Below, piece by piece: positions 16,464 through 25,058 of a DNA stretch of 64,000 nt. Under the pieces are notes generated by a model. It saw only the letters and a list, made by a program, of their open reading frames with translations. It ran no database searches and was not told the origin of the DNA. This DNA is from Polaribacter sp. ALD11 (GTDB taxonomy: Bacteria; Bacteroidota; Bacteroidia; Flavobacteriales; Flavobacteriaceae), in contig NZ_CP025119.1 in NCBI RefSeq assembly GCF_002831685.1, positions 283,001 through 347,000 on the forward strand, given 5' to 3'. Made by a program: the position numbers and the translations under genes. How positions within the stretch are numbered: position 1 is the stretch's first letter; each line of letters starts with the position of its first letter.

Positions 16464-18878
16464 ATGTTAAAGAATTGGTTTAAAATATTTTACAGAAATA
16501 GTAAGAAAAATTGGATACATATTGTTGTTAATATATTCGGATTAACAGTTGGTTTTGCAGGGTTATTATTGGTTCTATTGTACCTAAAAGATGAACAAAG
16601 CTATAATGCTAACAATGCAAATCTTAATGAAATTTACAGAGTAATTCATAAAATGTCTGATGGAGAAATTTGGGCGAACAGTACTAATGTTGAAGGCTTA
16701 AAATATAAAGAAGACATACCAGAAATAACCGCTTTTTATTTGAGTAATAATTGGGAAGAAAGTGCTGTTGCAAAATTAGAAGGTAAGCAAGTTTTTATTG
16801 AAGATATTTTAGAGGGGAATTCTAATTTCTTTGAGTTCTTTCCTTTTGAAATTATTGAAGGAAGTTCTGCTAATTTTGAAAAGAGTAGAAATCATTTAGC
16901 AATTTCAGAAAAACAGGCTAAAATTTTATTTGGAAATAAAATAGCTATTGGTAAAACAATTGAATTCGATGGCAGAAGCTTTATTGTTACCACTGTTTAT
17001 AAAATAACTGGCAAGCATTACTTTATGCCAAGTATGGTTATTCAATTCAAAAAAGAACCTGAAGGTCATTGGGGTAATTTTTCTAATAATTTATTTATTA
17101 AAACAACAAAAGAAGTAAACATAGAAAGTATAGAGAAAAAAGCGCTAGCTATTTGGTATCAAAATGAGGTTTTACCTTCTTCTAAAAGAGATGGTATAAC
17201 ACCAGAAGAATTTATAGAAAAGTACGGAACAACTCCTATTTTTGAACCTTTAAAAGATATTCGGTTAAAAACGATTGCAGATAATTCTGGTCCACAAGGA
17301 AAAGGGAATTATCAGTTAGTTTTAATTATGTTATCATTATCAATATTGCTAATCTTAATTTCTTGTGTCAATTTTATAAATTTATCTATTGCATCAGCAA
17401 CACAGAGAGCTAAAGAAGTTGGAGTAAAGAAAATATTAGGGCTTTCTAAAAGCACTTTAACTATGCAATATGCACTAGAAATTATTTTTCAGGGTTTTGT
17501 GTCTTTTCTATTATCTATGCTATTAGTAGAGCTTATTTTACCATCATTTAATGGTTTTATGAATAAAGAAATTTCTATTCTTAATTTCGATTTATTTTTA
17601 AGAGTTGCAATTATAGCGATAATTGTATCATTTATTATTGGTTTTATTCCGGCTATTTATGTGTCAAAATTTAAAACTGTAGAAGTATTAAAAGGAAATG
17701 TTTCTAGAAGTAAGCATGGTGTTTTTGCAAGAAATATTATGTTAGGAATTCAGTTTTTAATTTCAGGTTTTTTTCTAACAGGTTCATTAATAATTTATAA
17801 TCAAGTAGATTATATGATGAAAAAAGAACTAGGTTTTAACGGAGATCAAGTAGTAGTAGTTTCCATGAATGAATATAAAGATAGATATAAGAAATATCTT
17901 TTAGCAAAAAAGGAATTAAGCAAACACCCAAATATAGAAGTGGTAACTAGTAATTCTTATATTATTGGTGGCGGAAGTTCAAACTCAACAAATGTAGATT
18001 ATAAGAATGTAACAGTGCAAACGTATGCAAATGCTGTAGATTTCGATTATTTGCAAACAATGAAAATGAAACTTTTAAAAGGACGTTTTTTTGATGAAAA
18101 TAGAACATCAGATACGATTAATAATGTTATTATAAACGAAACTTTAGCAAAAGCATTCAATATTTATAACGACCCAATAGGTAAAAAGATAAAGCCAGGT
18201 TTTTATGATGAAAATGGTGTTCTTAAAGTATTAAATATTATTGGTATGGTAAAAGATAATCATACATATGGTTTTGATAGTAAAATTCTACCAACTATGG
18301 TAACACACTGGAATACATTTAACTGGATGAAGCAAAATTTTTGGTGGATTCAATTCAAAATTAAACCAAACAACACGCAAGAAACTTTAAAATACATCGA
18401 AAATTATTGGGGAGAAAATATAGAACAAGGGTATCCTTTTAGTGCACAATTTTTAAACAAACGTTTTGCTAGAACTTATGCTAAATATCAGAAACAAAAA
18501 ACACTCTTTTTAATTTTAACCTCTGTGGTTATCATCATTTCTTTATTAGGTTTATTCGCGCTAGCAACCCTAACAATTCAGCAAAGATTAAAAGAGGTTG
18601 CAATACGTAAAACATTAGGGGCTTCTGTAAAAGAAATTATGTTTCAATTGATTAAAAGTTTCCTAAAAATAACAATAATAGCTTCTGTAATTTTAATTCC
18701 TATCGCCTATTATTTTATGCAAAATTGGTTAGATAATTTTGTTTATAGAATAGACATGCCATTATTTCCATTTATAATTACACCAATAGTACTAACTATT
18801 TTAGTATTTGTAGTGGTAGGTTTAAAAGCTTTTAATGCCACAAAAATAGACTTGATAAAATATCTAAAATTTGAATAA
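16464..18878 (+). CDS. FtsX-like ABC permease, second of tandem pair
   Basis: An 804-residue paralogue of the preceding permease, starting two bases after its stop. It has the same order of domains: N-terminal anchor with the shared motif NSKKNW, periplasmic domain, helices with SCVNFINLSIASATQRAKEVGVKK, second periplasmic domain, and the terminal block LATLTIQQRLKEVAIRKTLG. The periplasmic domains have diverged much more than the helices and coupling segments, as expected if the two subunits form a heterodimer around one ATPase pair or recognise different ligands. Confidence 0.93.
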   Translation: MLKNWFKIFYRNSKKNWIHIVVNIFGLTVGFAGLLLVLLYLKDEQSYNANNANLNEIYRVIHKMSDGEIWANSTNVEGLKYKEDIPEITAFYLSNNWEESAVAKLEGKQVFIEDILEGNSNFFEFFPFEIIEGSSANFEKSRNHLAISEKQAKILFGNKIAIGKTIEFDGRSFIVTTVYKITGKHYFMPSMVIQFKKEPEGHWGNFSNNLFIKTTKEVNIESIEKKALAIWYQNEVLPSSKRDGITPEEFIEKYGTTPIFEPLKDIRLKTIADNSGPQGKGNYQLVLIMLSLSILLILISCVNFINLSIASATQRAKEVGVKKILGLSKSTLTMQYALEIIFQGFVSFLLSMLLVELILPSFNGFMNKEISILNFDLFLRVAIIAIIVSFIIGFIPAIYVSKFKTVEVLKGNVSRSKHGVFARNIMLGIQFLISGFFLTGSLIIYNQVDYMMKKELGFNGDQVVVVSMNEYKDRYKKYLLAKKELSKHPNIEVVTSNSYIIGGGSSNSTNVDYKNVTVQTYANAVDFDYLQTMKMKLLKGRFFDENRTSDTINNVIINETLAKAFNIYNDPIGKKIKPGFYDENGVLKVLNIIGMVKDNHTYGFDSKILPTMVTHWNTFNWMKQNFWWIQFKIKPNNTQETLKYIENYWGENIEQGYPFSAQFLNKRFARTYAKYQKQKTLFLILTSVVIIISLLGLFALATLTIQQRLKEVAIRKTLGASVKEIMFQLIKSFLKITIIASVILIPIAYYFMQNWLDNFVYRIDMPLFPFIITPIVLTILVFVVVGLKAFNATKIDLIKYLKFE

Positions 18879-18983
18879 AAAATAAATAACAGTCACAAAT
18901 TAAAAATTATCGAGTCTTTTGTATAGAAATAAGTTCCTTTAAAAATATTATTACTAATAAAAACTAATTTTAAAATAAAAAGA

Positions 18984-19730
18984 ATGAAACTAAAACTAAC
19001 CTTTTTTTTGATGTCTTTGCTATTTATAAATAGCAATTTAAACGCACAAAATAAAATAAAACTCGAAGCGAGTTTTGATAAAATAATTGTAAGCCCACAC
19101 ATAGAAGTAATCTTTAAACAAGGAAATGAAGCAAGTATTGTAATTGAAGATATATCTGTATCTCTAGAAAAGTTTAAATATGAACTAGAAAAGGGAACAC
19201 TTCAAGTGTATTTAGAAGGGGCCAAAACATACACTAAAAATAAAAAAATAGTTGTTAAAAATTCAGAAAGGAAAGTTCCATTATATAAAGGTAGGGTAGT
19301 GAAACTAATCATTACGTACACAGATATAAAAATATTTTCTTTAAGAGGAGAAGAAAAAATCACATTTCAAACTCCCTTAATTCAAGAAGAATGTAAATTA
19401 CGTATCTACGGAAAATCTGAAGTAAGTATTCATAAAATTAAAGTTGATAAATTAAATATTTCTATTTACGGAGATAGTTTTTTAAATATGGGAAAAGGAA
19501 CAGTTAACAAACAAAAAATAACAGCATATGGGGCAAGTAAAGTAATGGCTTCAGATGTTCTTTCAAAAGAAACAAAGATTACAGCTTATGGCGATGGAGT
19601 TTTTCAATTTAATGTATCTAAAAGAATTAAAGTAACTTCTTATGGTGAAGCAACGGTAACTTATAAAGGAGCTGCTAAATTAAAAAAAGGAATTATTATA
19701 GGAGAATCTACAATAAGAAAAGTACTATAG
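18984..19730 (+). CDS. GIN-domain (DUF2807) exported protein
   Basis: A 248-residue protein with a signal peptide (FFLMSLLFINSNLNAQ) and the GIN/DUF2807 pattern. After cleavage comes SFDKIIVSPHIEVIFKQG, then a beta-rich body with repeated aromatic-glycine turns (IYGKSEV, IYGDSFL, AYGASKV, AYGDGVF, SYGEATV), about 20 residues apart, giving a beta-helix-like stack. The family is abundant in Bacteroidetes envelopes; the old name of auto-transporter adhesin head is not experimentally secure. It is 105 bases behind the permease genes on the same strand, so it may belong to the efflux operon as an envelope-stress output, though no evidence beyond position is visible. Confidence 0.88.
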   Translation: MKLKLTFFLMSLLFINSNLNAQNKIKLEASFDKIIVSPHIEVIFKQGNEASIVIEDISVSLEKFKYELEKGTLQVYLEGAKTYTKNKKIVVKNSERKVPLYKGRVVKLIITYTDIKIFSLRGEEKITFQTPLIQEECKLRIYGKSEVSIHKIKVDKLNISIYGDSFLNMGKGTVNKQKITAYGASKVMASDVLSKETKITAYGDGVFQFNVSKRIKVTSYGEATVTYKGAAKLKKGIIIGESTIRKVL

Positions 19731-19742
19731 TTTTTAGGTTTT

Positions 19743-19828
19743 GGGCGTTACCAAGGTCGGGCTTTCACTACTCGCTTTTTTATCGTTCCTCAAAAAAGAG
19801 CTCAAACAAACCGTTCTATCCCTAACGC
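19743..19828. repeat. Dispersed hairpin repeat, family A copy 1 (fullest copy)
   Basis: An 86-bp element bounded by GCGTTA (19745-19750) and TAACGC (19823-19828) as inverted ends. Inside are a CTTTCACTACTCGCTTTTTT block and AAAAAAGAGC, which pair as a hairpin, followed by CAAACAAACCGTTC. The internal blocks recur at 55985-56063 and partly at 57258-57310. It carries no gene and looks like a small non-autonomous or REP-type element. Confidence 0.7.
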
Positions 19829-19830
19829 AA

Positions 19831-19870
19831 AAAAAAACAGCTTTTAGATTTTTCTAAAAGCTGTTTTTTT
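19831..19870. terminator. Strong bidirectional terminator
   Basis: An 18-bp perfect stem, A-rich ACAGCTTTTAGA arm (19831-19848) with its complement (19853-19870), around a four-base loop. It separates the GIN-protein gene from the convergent exporter gene. Confidence 0.9.
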
Positions 19871-19886
19871 TATAAAAATAAGGAAT

Positions 19887-21116
19887 TTATTTTTTGGTTG
19901 CCATCCTATTTTTTTTAGGACTTCTTTCTCTAAATGTACCCGCAAAAAGTAATCCACCAATAATACCCATAAGTATAAAAGCAACTTGTTCAAATAAGTT
20001 TGCAGAACCTGTTGTAGTAGATGGGTTAAAAAAAGAGTTACTTAACCCCATAAAAGACTTACTTCCAGGCACAAGCATTATAACACCTTGAATTAAATAA
20101 ACTGTTTTCGGGGTTTTGGAAATTAGCCCAAATAATCGACTTATTCCAACGACAACCAAAGTTCCAATAAAAGTACTTACTAATACGCCATACCCAGAGA
20201 ATAATACGATCATTAAAAAAGCAATAACACCCGTTAGTACACCAAAAATCATGTCTTTTTTACGTACTTGAAATATTGGTAAAAGCGAAATTGATAATAT
20301 AGGTATTGCAAAAAAGATGGTCCATTTTGGCATTTCAGATAGATGATAGGTTAAATCAATATCAACTAAAGATGTCATTAATGCTAAACCAAGTAATACA
20401 CCAAAAAACTGTTTAAAAAGCAAGATAATTGAATCGAAAAGTTTTGCGCCCCCAGAAACCAAGCTTTTAGAAGTTATCTCTTCTAAAGCAGTTGTAATTG
20501 CTAGCCCAGGAATAAAAATAATGATAGAAGATAATATGGTTAAACCTAGATTAAAGTTTGGGAAAATTGATGTTAACAAGCAACAGATAATAGTTACCAC
20601 TAAAGCACTTAAAGATTCGAATACGTTTTCTAAATATTTAGATTTACTTGTTAAATAAACCAAAAGATAAATAAATGCACCTAATAATAAAGAAAATACA
20701 AAAGACACCAAATTAGTACCAATTAATATACTAAAAGAACCCGCAGAAAAAGTGTATGCCAAAGTTAAACGGTAGTGATTTATAACCTTGGTTTTTGCAT
20801 GAATACTATTCAATTCTTCATTTATCTCACTATTGTTAATTTTAGAATCAATAACCTTGTTGGTTAATTCTGCAATTCTAGAATAAGCACCTAAGTTTAA
20901 AGAACCAGGAAGCACACATTCAACATAATTATAAGAATTTTCATCTTCATAAAAAACATAATTTATCCATGTTGGAGAATCTATAAAACTACCAGTAATT
21001 CCTTGTTTTATAGCTACTTCAGTTAGATAAGCCTGAATTTTATAGGAAGGAATACCGTATACGTGCAACGCCTTTCCTAATGCAACTATAAATTGATATT
21101 TTTCTGGGATTTTCAT
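19887..21116 (-). CDS. Threonine/serine exporter family membrane protein (ThrE-like)
   Basis: A 409-residue inner-membrane protein. The N-terminal third (YGIPSYKIQAYLTEVA and the SGSFIDSP region) is the cytoplasmic-type ThrE domain. About ten hydrophobic helices follow from residue 120, covering both the ThrE and ThrE-2 parts, with GLAITTALEEITSKSLVSGGAKL and VPGSKSFMGL as family landmarks. Fusion of both halves in one chain, as in Corynebacterium ThrE, is typical. It probably exports threonine, serine or small peptides using the proton gradient; specificity cannot be read. It follows purL and its terminator on the same strand. Confidence 0.88.
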   Translation of the reverse strand: MKIPEKYQFIVALGKALHVYGIPSYKIQAYLTEVAIKQGITGSFIDSPTWINYVFYEDENSYNYVECVLPGSLNLGAYSRIAELTNKVIDSKINNSEINEELNSIHAKTKVINHYRLTLAYTFSAGSFSILIGTNLVSFVFSLLLGAFIYLLVYLTSKSKYLENVFESLSALVVTIICCLLTSIFPNFNLGLTILSSIIIFIPGLAITTALEEITSKSLVSGGAKLFDSIILLFKQFFGVLLGLALMTSLVDIDLTYHLSEMPKWTIFFAIPILSISLLPIFQVRKKDMIFGVLTGVIAFLMIVLFSGYGVLVSTFIGTLVVVGISRLFGLISKTPKTVYLIQGVIMLVPGSKSFMGLSNSFFNPSTTTGSANLFEQVAFILMGIIGGLLFAGTFRERSPKKNRMATKK

Positions 21117-21156
21117 TCCTATTTCTTAAAAGTTCTATTTTATTAATTATTAGAGC

Positions 21157-21189
21157 AAAAAAAAAAGGGCTTTAGAAAAAGCCCTTTTT
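21157..21189 (-). terminator. Terminator behind purL
   Basis: AAAAAGGGCTTT (21162-21173) pairs with AAAGCCCTTTTT (21178-21189), loop AGAA, with an A run on the plus strand that becomes the U tract on the minus transcript. Confidence 0.88.
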
Positions 21190-21208
21190 GAAATACTTTT
21201 TTTTGAAA

Positions 21209-24200
21209 TTATTTTGTCAACCAGTTTTTAGCATTTACAAAAGCTTCTAGCCAAGGTGAAACTTCGTCTTTTCTTCCAGTAGGATAGTTTGCCCAGTTCC
21301 ATTGAAACGTAGAACGTTCTATATGCGGCATTGTAACTAAATGTCTTCCGGTTTTATCAGATAGCATTGCTGTGTTAAAGTCAGAACCATTCGGATTATT
21401 AGGGTAGCCTTCATAACCATATTTTGCAACAATATTGTAGTTCTCTTCAGCTTCTGGTAAGTTGAATTTTCCTTCACCATGAGAAATCCAAACACCTAAC
21501 TCTGTTCCAGCTAAACTAGATAACATTACAGAGTTGTTTTCTTGAATTTTTACGGATGTAAAAGAGCTTTCATGCTTCTTAGAATCATTATGAACTAATT
21601 TACCATGTACTTTATGGTCTGGATTAATTAAGTCTAATTCCATCCATAATTGAGCACCATTACAAATACCAACAGACAACGTATCTTCTCTTTTAAAGAA
21701 ATCTTTTAGTGCTTTTTTAGCTTTAGCATTGTATAAAAATGCTCCTGCCCAACCTTTAGCAGAACCTAAAACATCACTATTAGAAAAACCACCAACAGCG
21801 CCAATAAACTGAATATCTTCTAAAGTTTCACGCCCAGAAATTAAATCTGTCATGTGTACATCTTTTACGTCAAAACCAGCTAAATACATTGCATTTGCCA
21901 TTTCACGCTCGGAGTTTGAACCTTTTTCTCTGATGATAGCCGCTTTTGGACGAGATTGCTTCGTTCCGCTCTCAATTACAGGAATTTTTCCAGTAAAATT
22001 CTCAGGAAATTTATAGGTTAAAGGCTGCTTTTTGTAATTATCGAATCTGTCTTGTGCTAAATTATTAGCTGTTTGTTTTTGATCTAATAAGAAAGAAGTT
22101 GTGTACCAAACATCTCTCATCTCAGTAACATCAAAAGAGAAAGTCTCTTCATTATTTTTAATGTTTACTGTTCCAGAATTGTTTGCGGCTCCAATATTAA
22201 AAATGGTAATTCCCATTTCTTCAAACTTTTCTTCGACAGAAGCATCTGCTTGAAAAACGATTCCAGCATTTTCAGAAAACAATACTTTAATAGAATCTTC
22301 TTCATTTAATTCAGAAATATCAAAATCGGCTCCTAAATTTACATCAGCAAAACACATTTCTAATAAAGTTGTAATAAAACCACCAGAAGCAATATCATGT
22401 CCTGCTTTAATTTTATCTCCCTTTATTAATTTTTGAATCGTATTAAAAGTTTTCTTAACATAAGAAGCATTTGTAACATCTGGTGCTTCACTACCAATTG
22501 CGTTTAAAGTTTGGTTAAAAGAACTTCCTCCCAACTTATATTCATCTTGAGAAATATTAATGTAGTAGATATTTCCTCCATCAACCTGTAAAAGAGGTTC
22601 TACAACTTTACTAATTTCATTACAGTTTCCTGCAGCAGAAATAATAACAGTTCCTGGAGAAATTACTTCACTATCGGTATATTTTTGTTTCATAGATAAA
22701 GAATCTTTTCCCGTTGGAATATTGATTCCTAAATCGATAGAAAACTCTGAAACAGCTTGTACAGCTTTGTATAAGCGTGCGTCTTCACCTTCATTTTTAC
22801 AAGGCCACATCCAATTTGCAGAAAGAGAAACACTTTTTAAATTGTCTTTTAAAGGTGCCCAAATAAGGTTTGTTAAAGATTCTGTAATTGCATTTCTACT
22901 TCCAGCTTCAGGATTAATTAACCCAGAAATAGGAGCGTGCCCAATTGAAGTTGCAACCCCTTCTTTACCGTTATAATCTAATGCCATTACACCAACGTTG
23001 TTTAACGGAATTTGTAACGGACCTACACATTGTTGTTTGGCAACTTTACCACCAACACATCTGTCTACTTTATTTGTTAACCAATCTTTACAAGCAACAG
23101 CTTCTAACTGTAAAACTTGTTTTAAATAGATTTCTAAATTCTTCGTTTTATAACGAGGATTCTTATATTTTCTTTCTACAGTAATATCTGTTAAAACAGT
23201 TTTAGGAGAAGAACCAAACATGTCTTCTAAAGCTAAATCCATTGGTTTTTCACCAGTTTTTTTAGATTCAAAAGTAAAACGGTTATTTCCTGTAACTTCA
23301 CCAACGGTATACATTGGAGAACGCTCACGATCTGCAATTTTTTGTAAAGTATCGATATGTTTTTCTGCAATAACCAATCCCATTCTTTCTTGAGATTCGT
23401 TACCAATAATTTCTTTTGCTGATAATGTAGGGTCGCCAATTGGTAATTTATCTAAATCGATTTTACCACCGGTATCTTCTACTAATTCCGACAAACAATT
23501 TAAATGTCCACCAGCACCATGATCATGAATAGAAACAATAAAGTTCTCTTCGCTTTCTACCATTCCACGAACTGCGTTTGCAGCGCGCTTTTGCATTTCT
23601 GGATTCGAACGTTGTACTGCATTTAATTCAATACCTGAAGCAAATTCACCAGTATCTGCCGAAGAAACTGCAGCGCCACCCATTCCTATTCTGTAGTTTT
23701 CACCACCAAGAATTACAATTTTATCTCCTTCTTTAGGCGTGTCTTTTAAAGCTTGAGCCGCTTTCCCGTACCCAATTCCACCAGCTTGCATAATCACTTT
23801 ATCAAAACCTAATTTTCTAGGTTTCGAAGTACTAGAAGAAGAATTTTCTTCATGCTCAAAAGTTAATACAGAACCTGTAATTAAGGGTTGCCCAAATTTG
23901 TTTCCAAAATCGGAAGCTCCATTAGATGCTTTTATTAAAATATCCATTGGTGTTTGATATAACCAATCTCTTGCTTCAAATTTTTTCTCCCAATATCTTT
24001 TTTCGTCTAAACGAGAATAAGAAGTCATGTAAACTGCTGTTCCTGCTAAAGGTAAAGAACCTTTTCCGCCAGCAAGTCTATCTCTAATTTCACCTCCAGA
24101 ACCAGTTGCTGCTCCGTTAAAAGGCTCTACTGTAGTAGGGAAATTGTGCGTTTCTGCTTTTATAGAGATAACAGAATCGAAATCTTCTTTTTGATAAAAA

Positions 24201-24892
24201 TCTGGCTTGTCTGCTGTTTTAGGAGCAAATTGTTCCACTCTTGGTCCTTTTATAAAAGCAACGTTGTCTTTATATGCAGAAACAATCTCATTCGGATTTT
24301 CTTTAGACGTTTCTTTTATCAATTTGAATAAGGAGGTTGGCATTTCTTCTCCATCAATAACAAAAGTTCCGTTAAATATTTTATGTCTACAGTGTTCTGA
24401 GTTTACTTGACTAAAACCAAATACTTCAGAATCTGTTAATTTTCGTCCTATTTTTGTAGCAACACTCTCTAAGTATTCAACTTCTTCATCACTTAAAGAT
24501 AAACCTTCTTTATTATTGTAAGCAGCAATATCTTCAATTTCTAAAACTGCTTCTGGTTTAATTTCGATTGTGAATGAATCTTGATTTAATCCATTATACT
24601 TCTCAGAAATCATTGGATCAAAATCAGAAAACTCTTCCGAACTCGTAATAAATTCTTCAATTCTAATGATGTCAGAGATACCCATGTTCTGAGTAATTTC
24701 TACAGCATTCGTGCTCCAAGGAGTTATCATTGCTGCTCTTGGACCAACAAAAAAAGCATCGATTGTTGTTTCTTCTATTTTAGGTTGATTGGCGAATAAC
24801 CAAGTCAATTTAGAAACTGTTTTAGCAGTTAACTTTTTTGTTGTTTGAACAGCGAATACTTTACTGTCTTTATTTCCAAAGAAATGAATCAT
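21209..24892 (-). CDS. purL: Phosphoribosylformylglycinamidine synthase, large single-chain form
   Basis: Converts FGAR, glutamine and ATP to FGAM in purine synthesis. At 1227 residues it is the long type that fuses synthetase and glutaminase. The synthetase core carries FGFSQVNSEHCRHKIFNG near residues 160-177 and the ETHNFPT metal/ATP segment near 260. The C-terminal class-I glutaminase has GSNSEREMANAMYLAGF, the nucleophile cysteine in SVGICNGAQLW, and PHIERSTFQWNW with the catalytic histidine/glutamate pair. Both activities look intact. It is transcribed alone, with its own promoter element and terminator. Confidence 0.97.
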   Translation of the reverse strand: MIHFFGNKDSKVFAVQTTKKLTAKTVSKLTWLFANQPKIEETTIDAFFVGPRAAMITPWSTNAVEITQNMGISDIIRIEEFITSSEEFSDFDPMISEKYNGLNQDSFTIEIKPEAVLEIEDIAAYNNKEGLSLSDEEVEYLESVATKIGRKLTDSEVFGFSQVNSEHCRHKIFNGTFVIDGEEMPTSLFKLIKETSKENPNEIVSAYKDNVAFIKGPRVEQFAPKTADKPDFYQKEDFDSVISIKAETHNFPTTVEPFNGAATGSGGEIRDRLAGGKGSLPLAGTAVYMTSYSRLDEKRYWEKKFEARDWLYQTPMDILIKASNGASDFGNKFGQPLITGSVLTFEHEENSSSSTSKPRKLGFDKVIMQAGGIGYGKAAQALKDTPKEGDKIVILGGENYRIGMGGAAVSSADTGEFASGIELNAVQRSNPEMQKRAANAVRGMVESEENFIVSIHDHGAGGHLNCLSELVEDTGGKIDLDKLPIGDPTLSAKEIIGNESQERMGLVIAEKHIDTLQKIADRERSPMYTVGEVTGNNRFTFESKKTGEKPMDLALEDMFGSSPKTVLTDITVERKYKNPRYKTKNLEIYLKQVLQLEAVACKDWLTNKVDRCVGGKVAKQQCVGPLQIPLNNVGVMALDYNGKEGVATSIGHAPISGLINPEAGSRNAITESLTNLIWAPLKDNLKSVSLSANWMWPCKNEGEDARLYKAVQAVSEFSIDLGINIPTGKDSLSMKQKYTDSEVISPGTVIISAAGNCNEISKVVEPLLQVDGGNIYYINISQDEYKLGGSSFNQTLNAIGSEAPDVTNASYVKKTFNTIQKLIKGDKIKAGHDIASGGFITTLLEMCFADVNLGADFDISELNEEDSIKVLFSENAGIVFQADASVEEKFEEMGITIFNIGAANNSGTVNIKNNEETFSFDVTEMRDVWYTTSFLLDQKQTANNLAQDRFDNYKKQPLTYKFPENFTGKIPVIESGTKQSRPKAAIIREKGSNSEREMANAMYLAGFDVKDVHMTDLISGRETLEDIQFIGAVGGFSNSDVLGSAKGWAGAFLYNAKAKKALKDFFKREDTLSVGICNGAQLWMELDLINPDHKVHGKLVHNDSKKHESSFTSVKIQENNSVMLSSLAGTELGVWISHGEGKFNLPEAEENYNIVAKYGYEGYPNNPNGSDFNTAMLSDKTGRHLVTMPHIERSTFQWNWANYPTGRKDEVSPWLEAFVNAKNWLTK

Positions 24893-24926
24893 TATAGTGT
24901 TTTATTTGGGTGTTGTTGTAAAAATG

Positions 24927-24934
24927 CAAATTTA
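24927..24934 (-). promoter_or_regulatory. -7 promoter element of purL
   Basis: TAAATTTG on the minus strand matches TAnnTTTG exactly and lies 35 bases before the purL start. The -33 element is not evident. Confidence 0.5.
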
Positions 24935-25006
24935 CTTTTTTTCAATTTAATACGTAAGATTATTTTAATTGAAAATTTATAGTTATTCACTTATTTATGA
25001 AACAAA

Positions 25007-25038
25007 AAAAAGACGACTAAATTTATAGTCGTCTTTTT
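25007..25038 (-). terminator. Terminator of the first endonuclease gene
   Basis: AAAAAGACGACTA (25007-25019) pairs with TAGTCGTCTTTTT (25026-25038). The plus-strand A run serves as the minus-strand U tract. Confidence 0.88.
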
Positions 25039-25058
25039 AACAATTAAAAAAAAGATTG

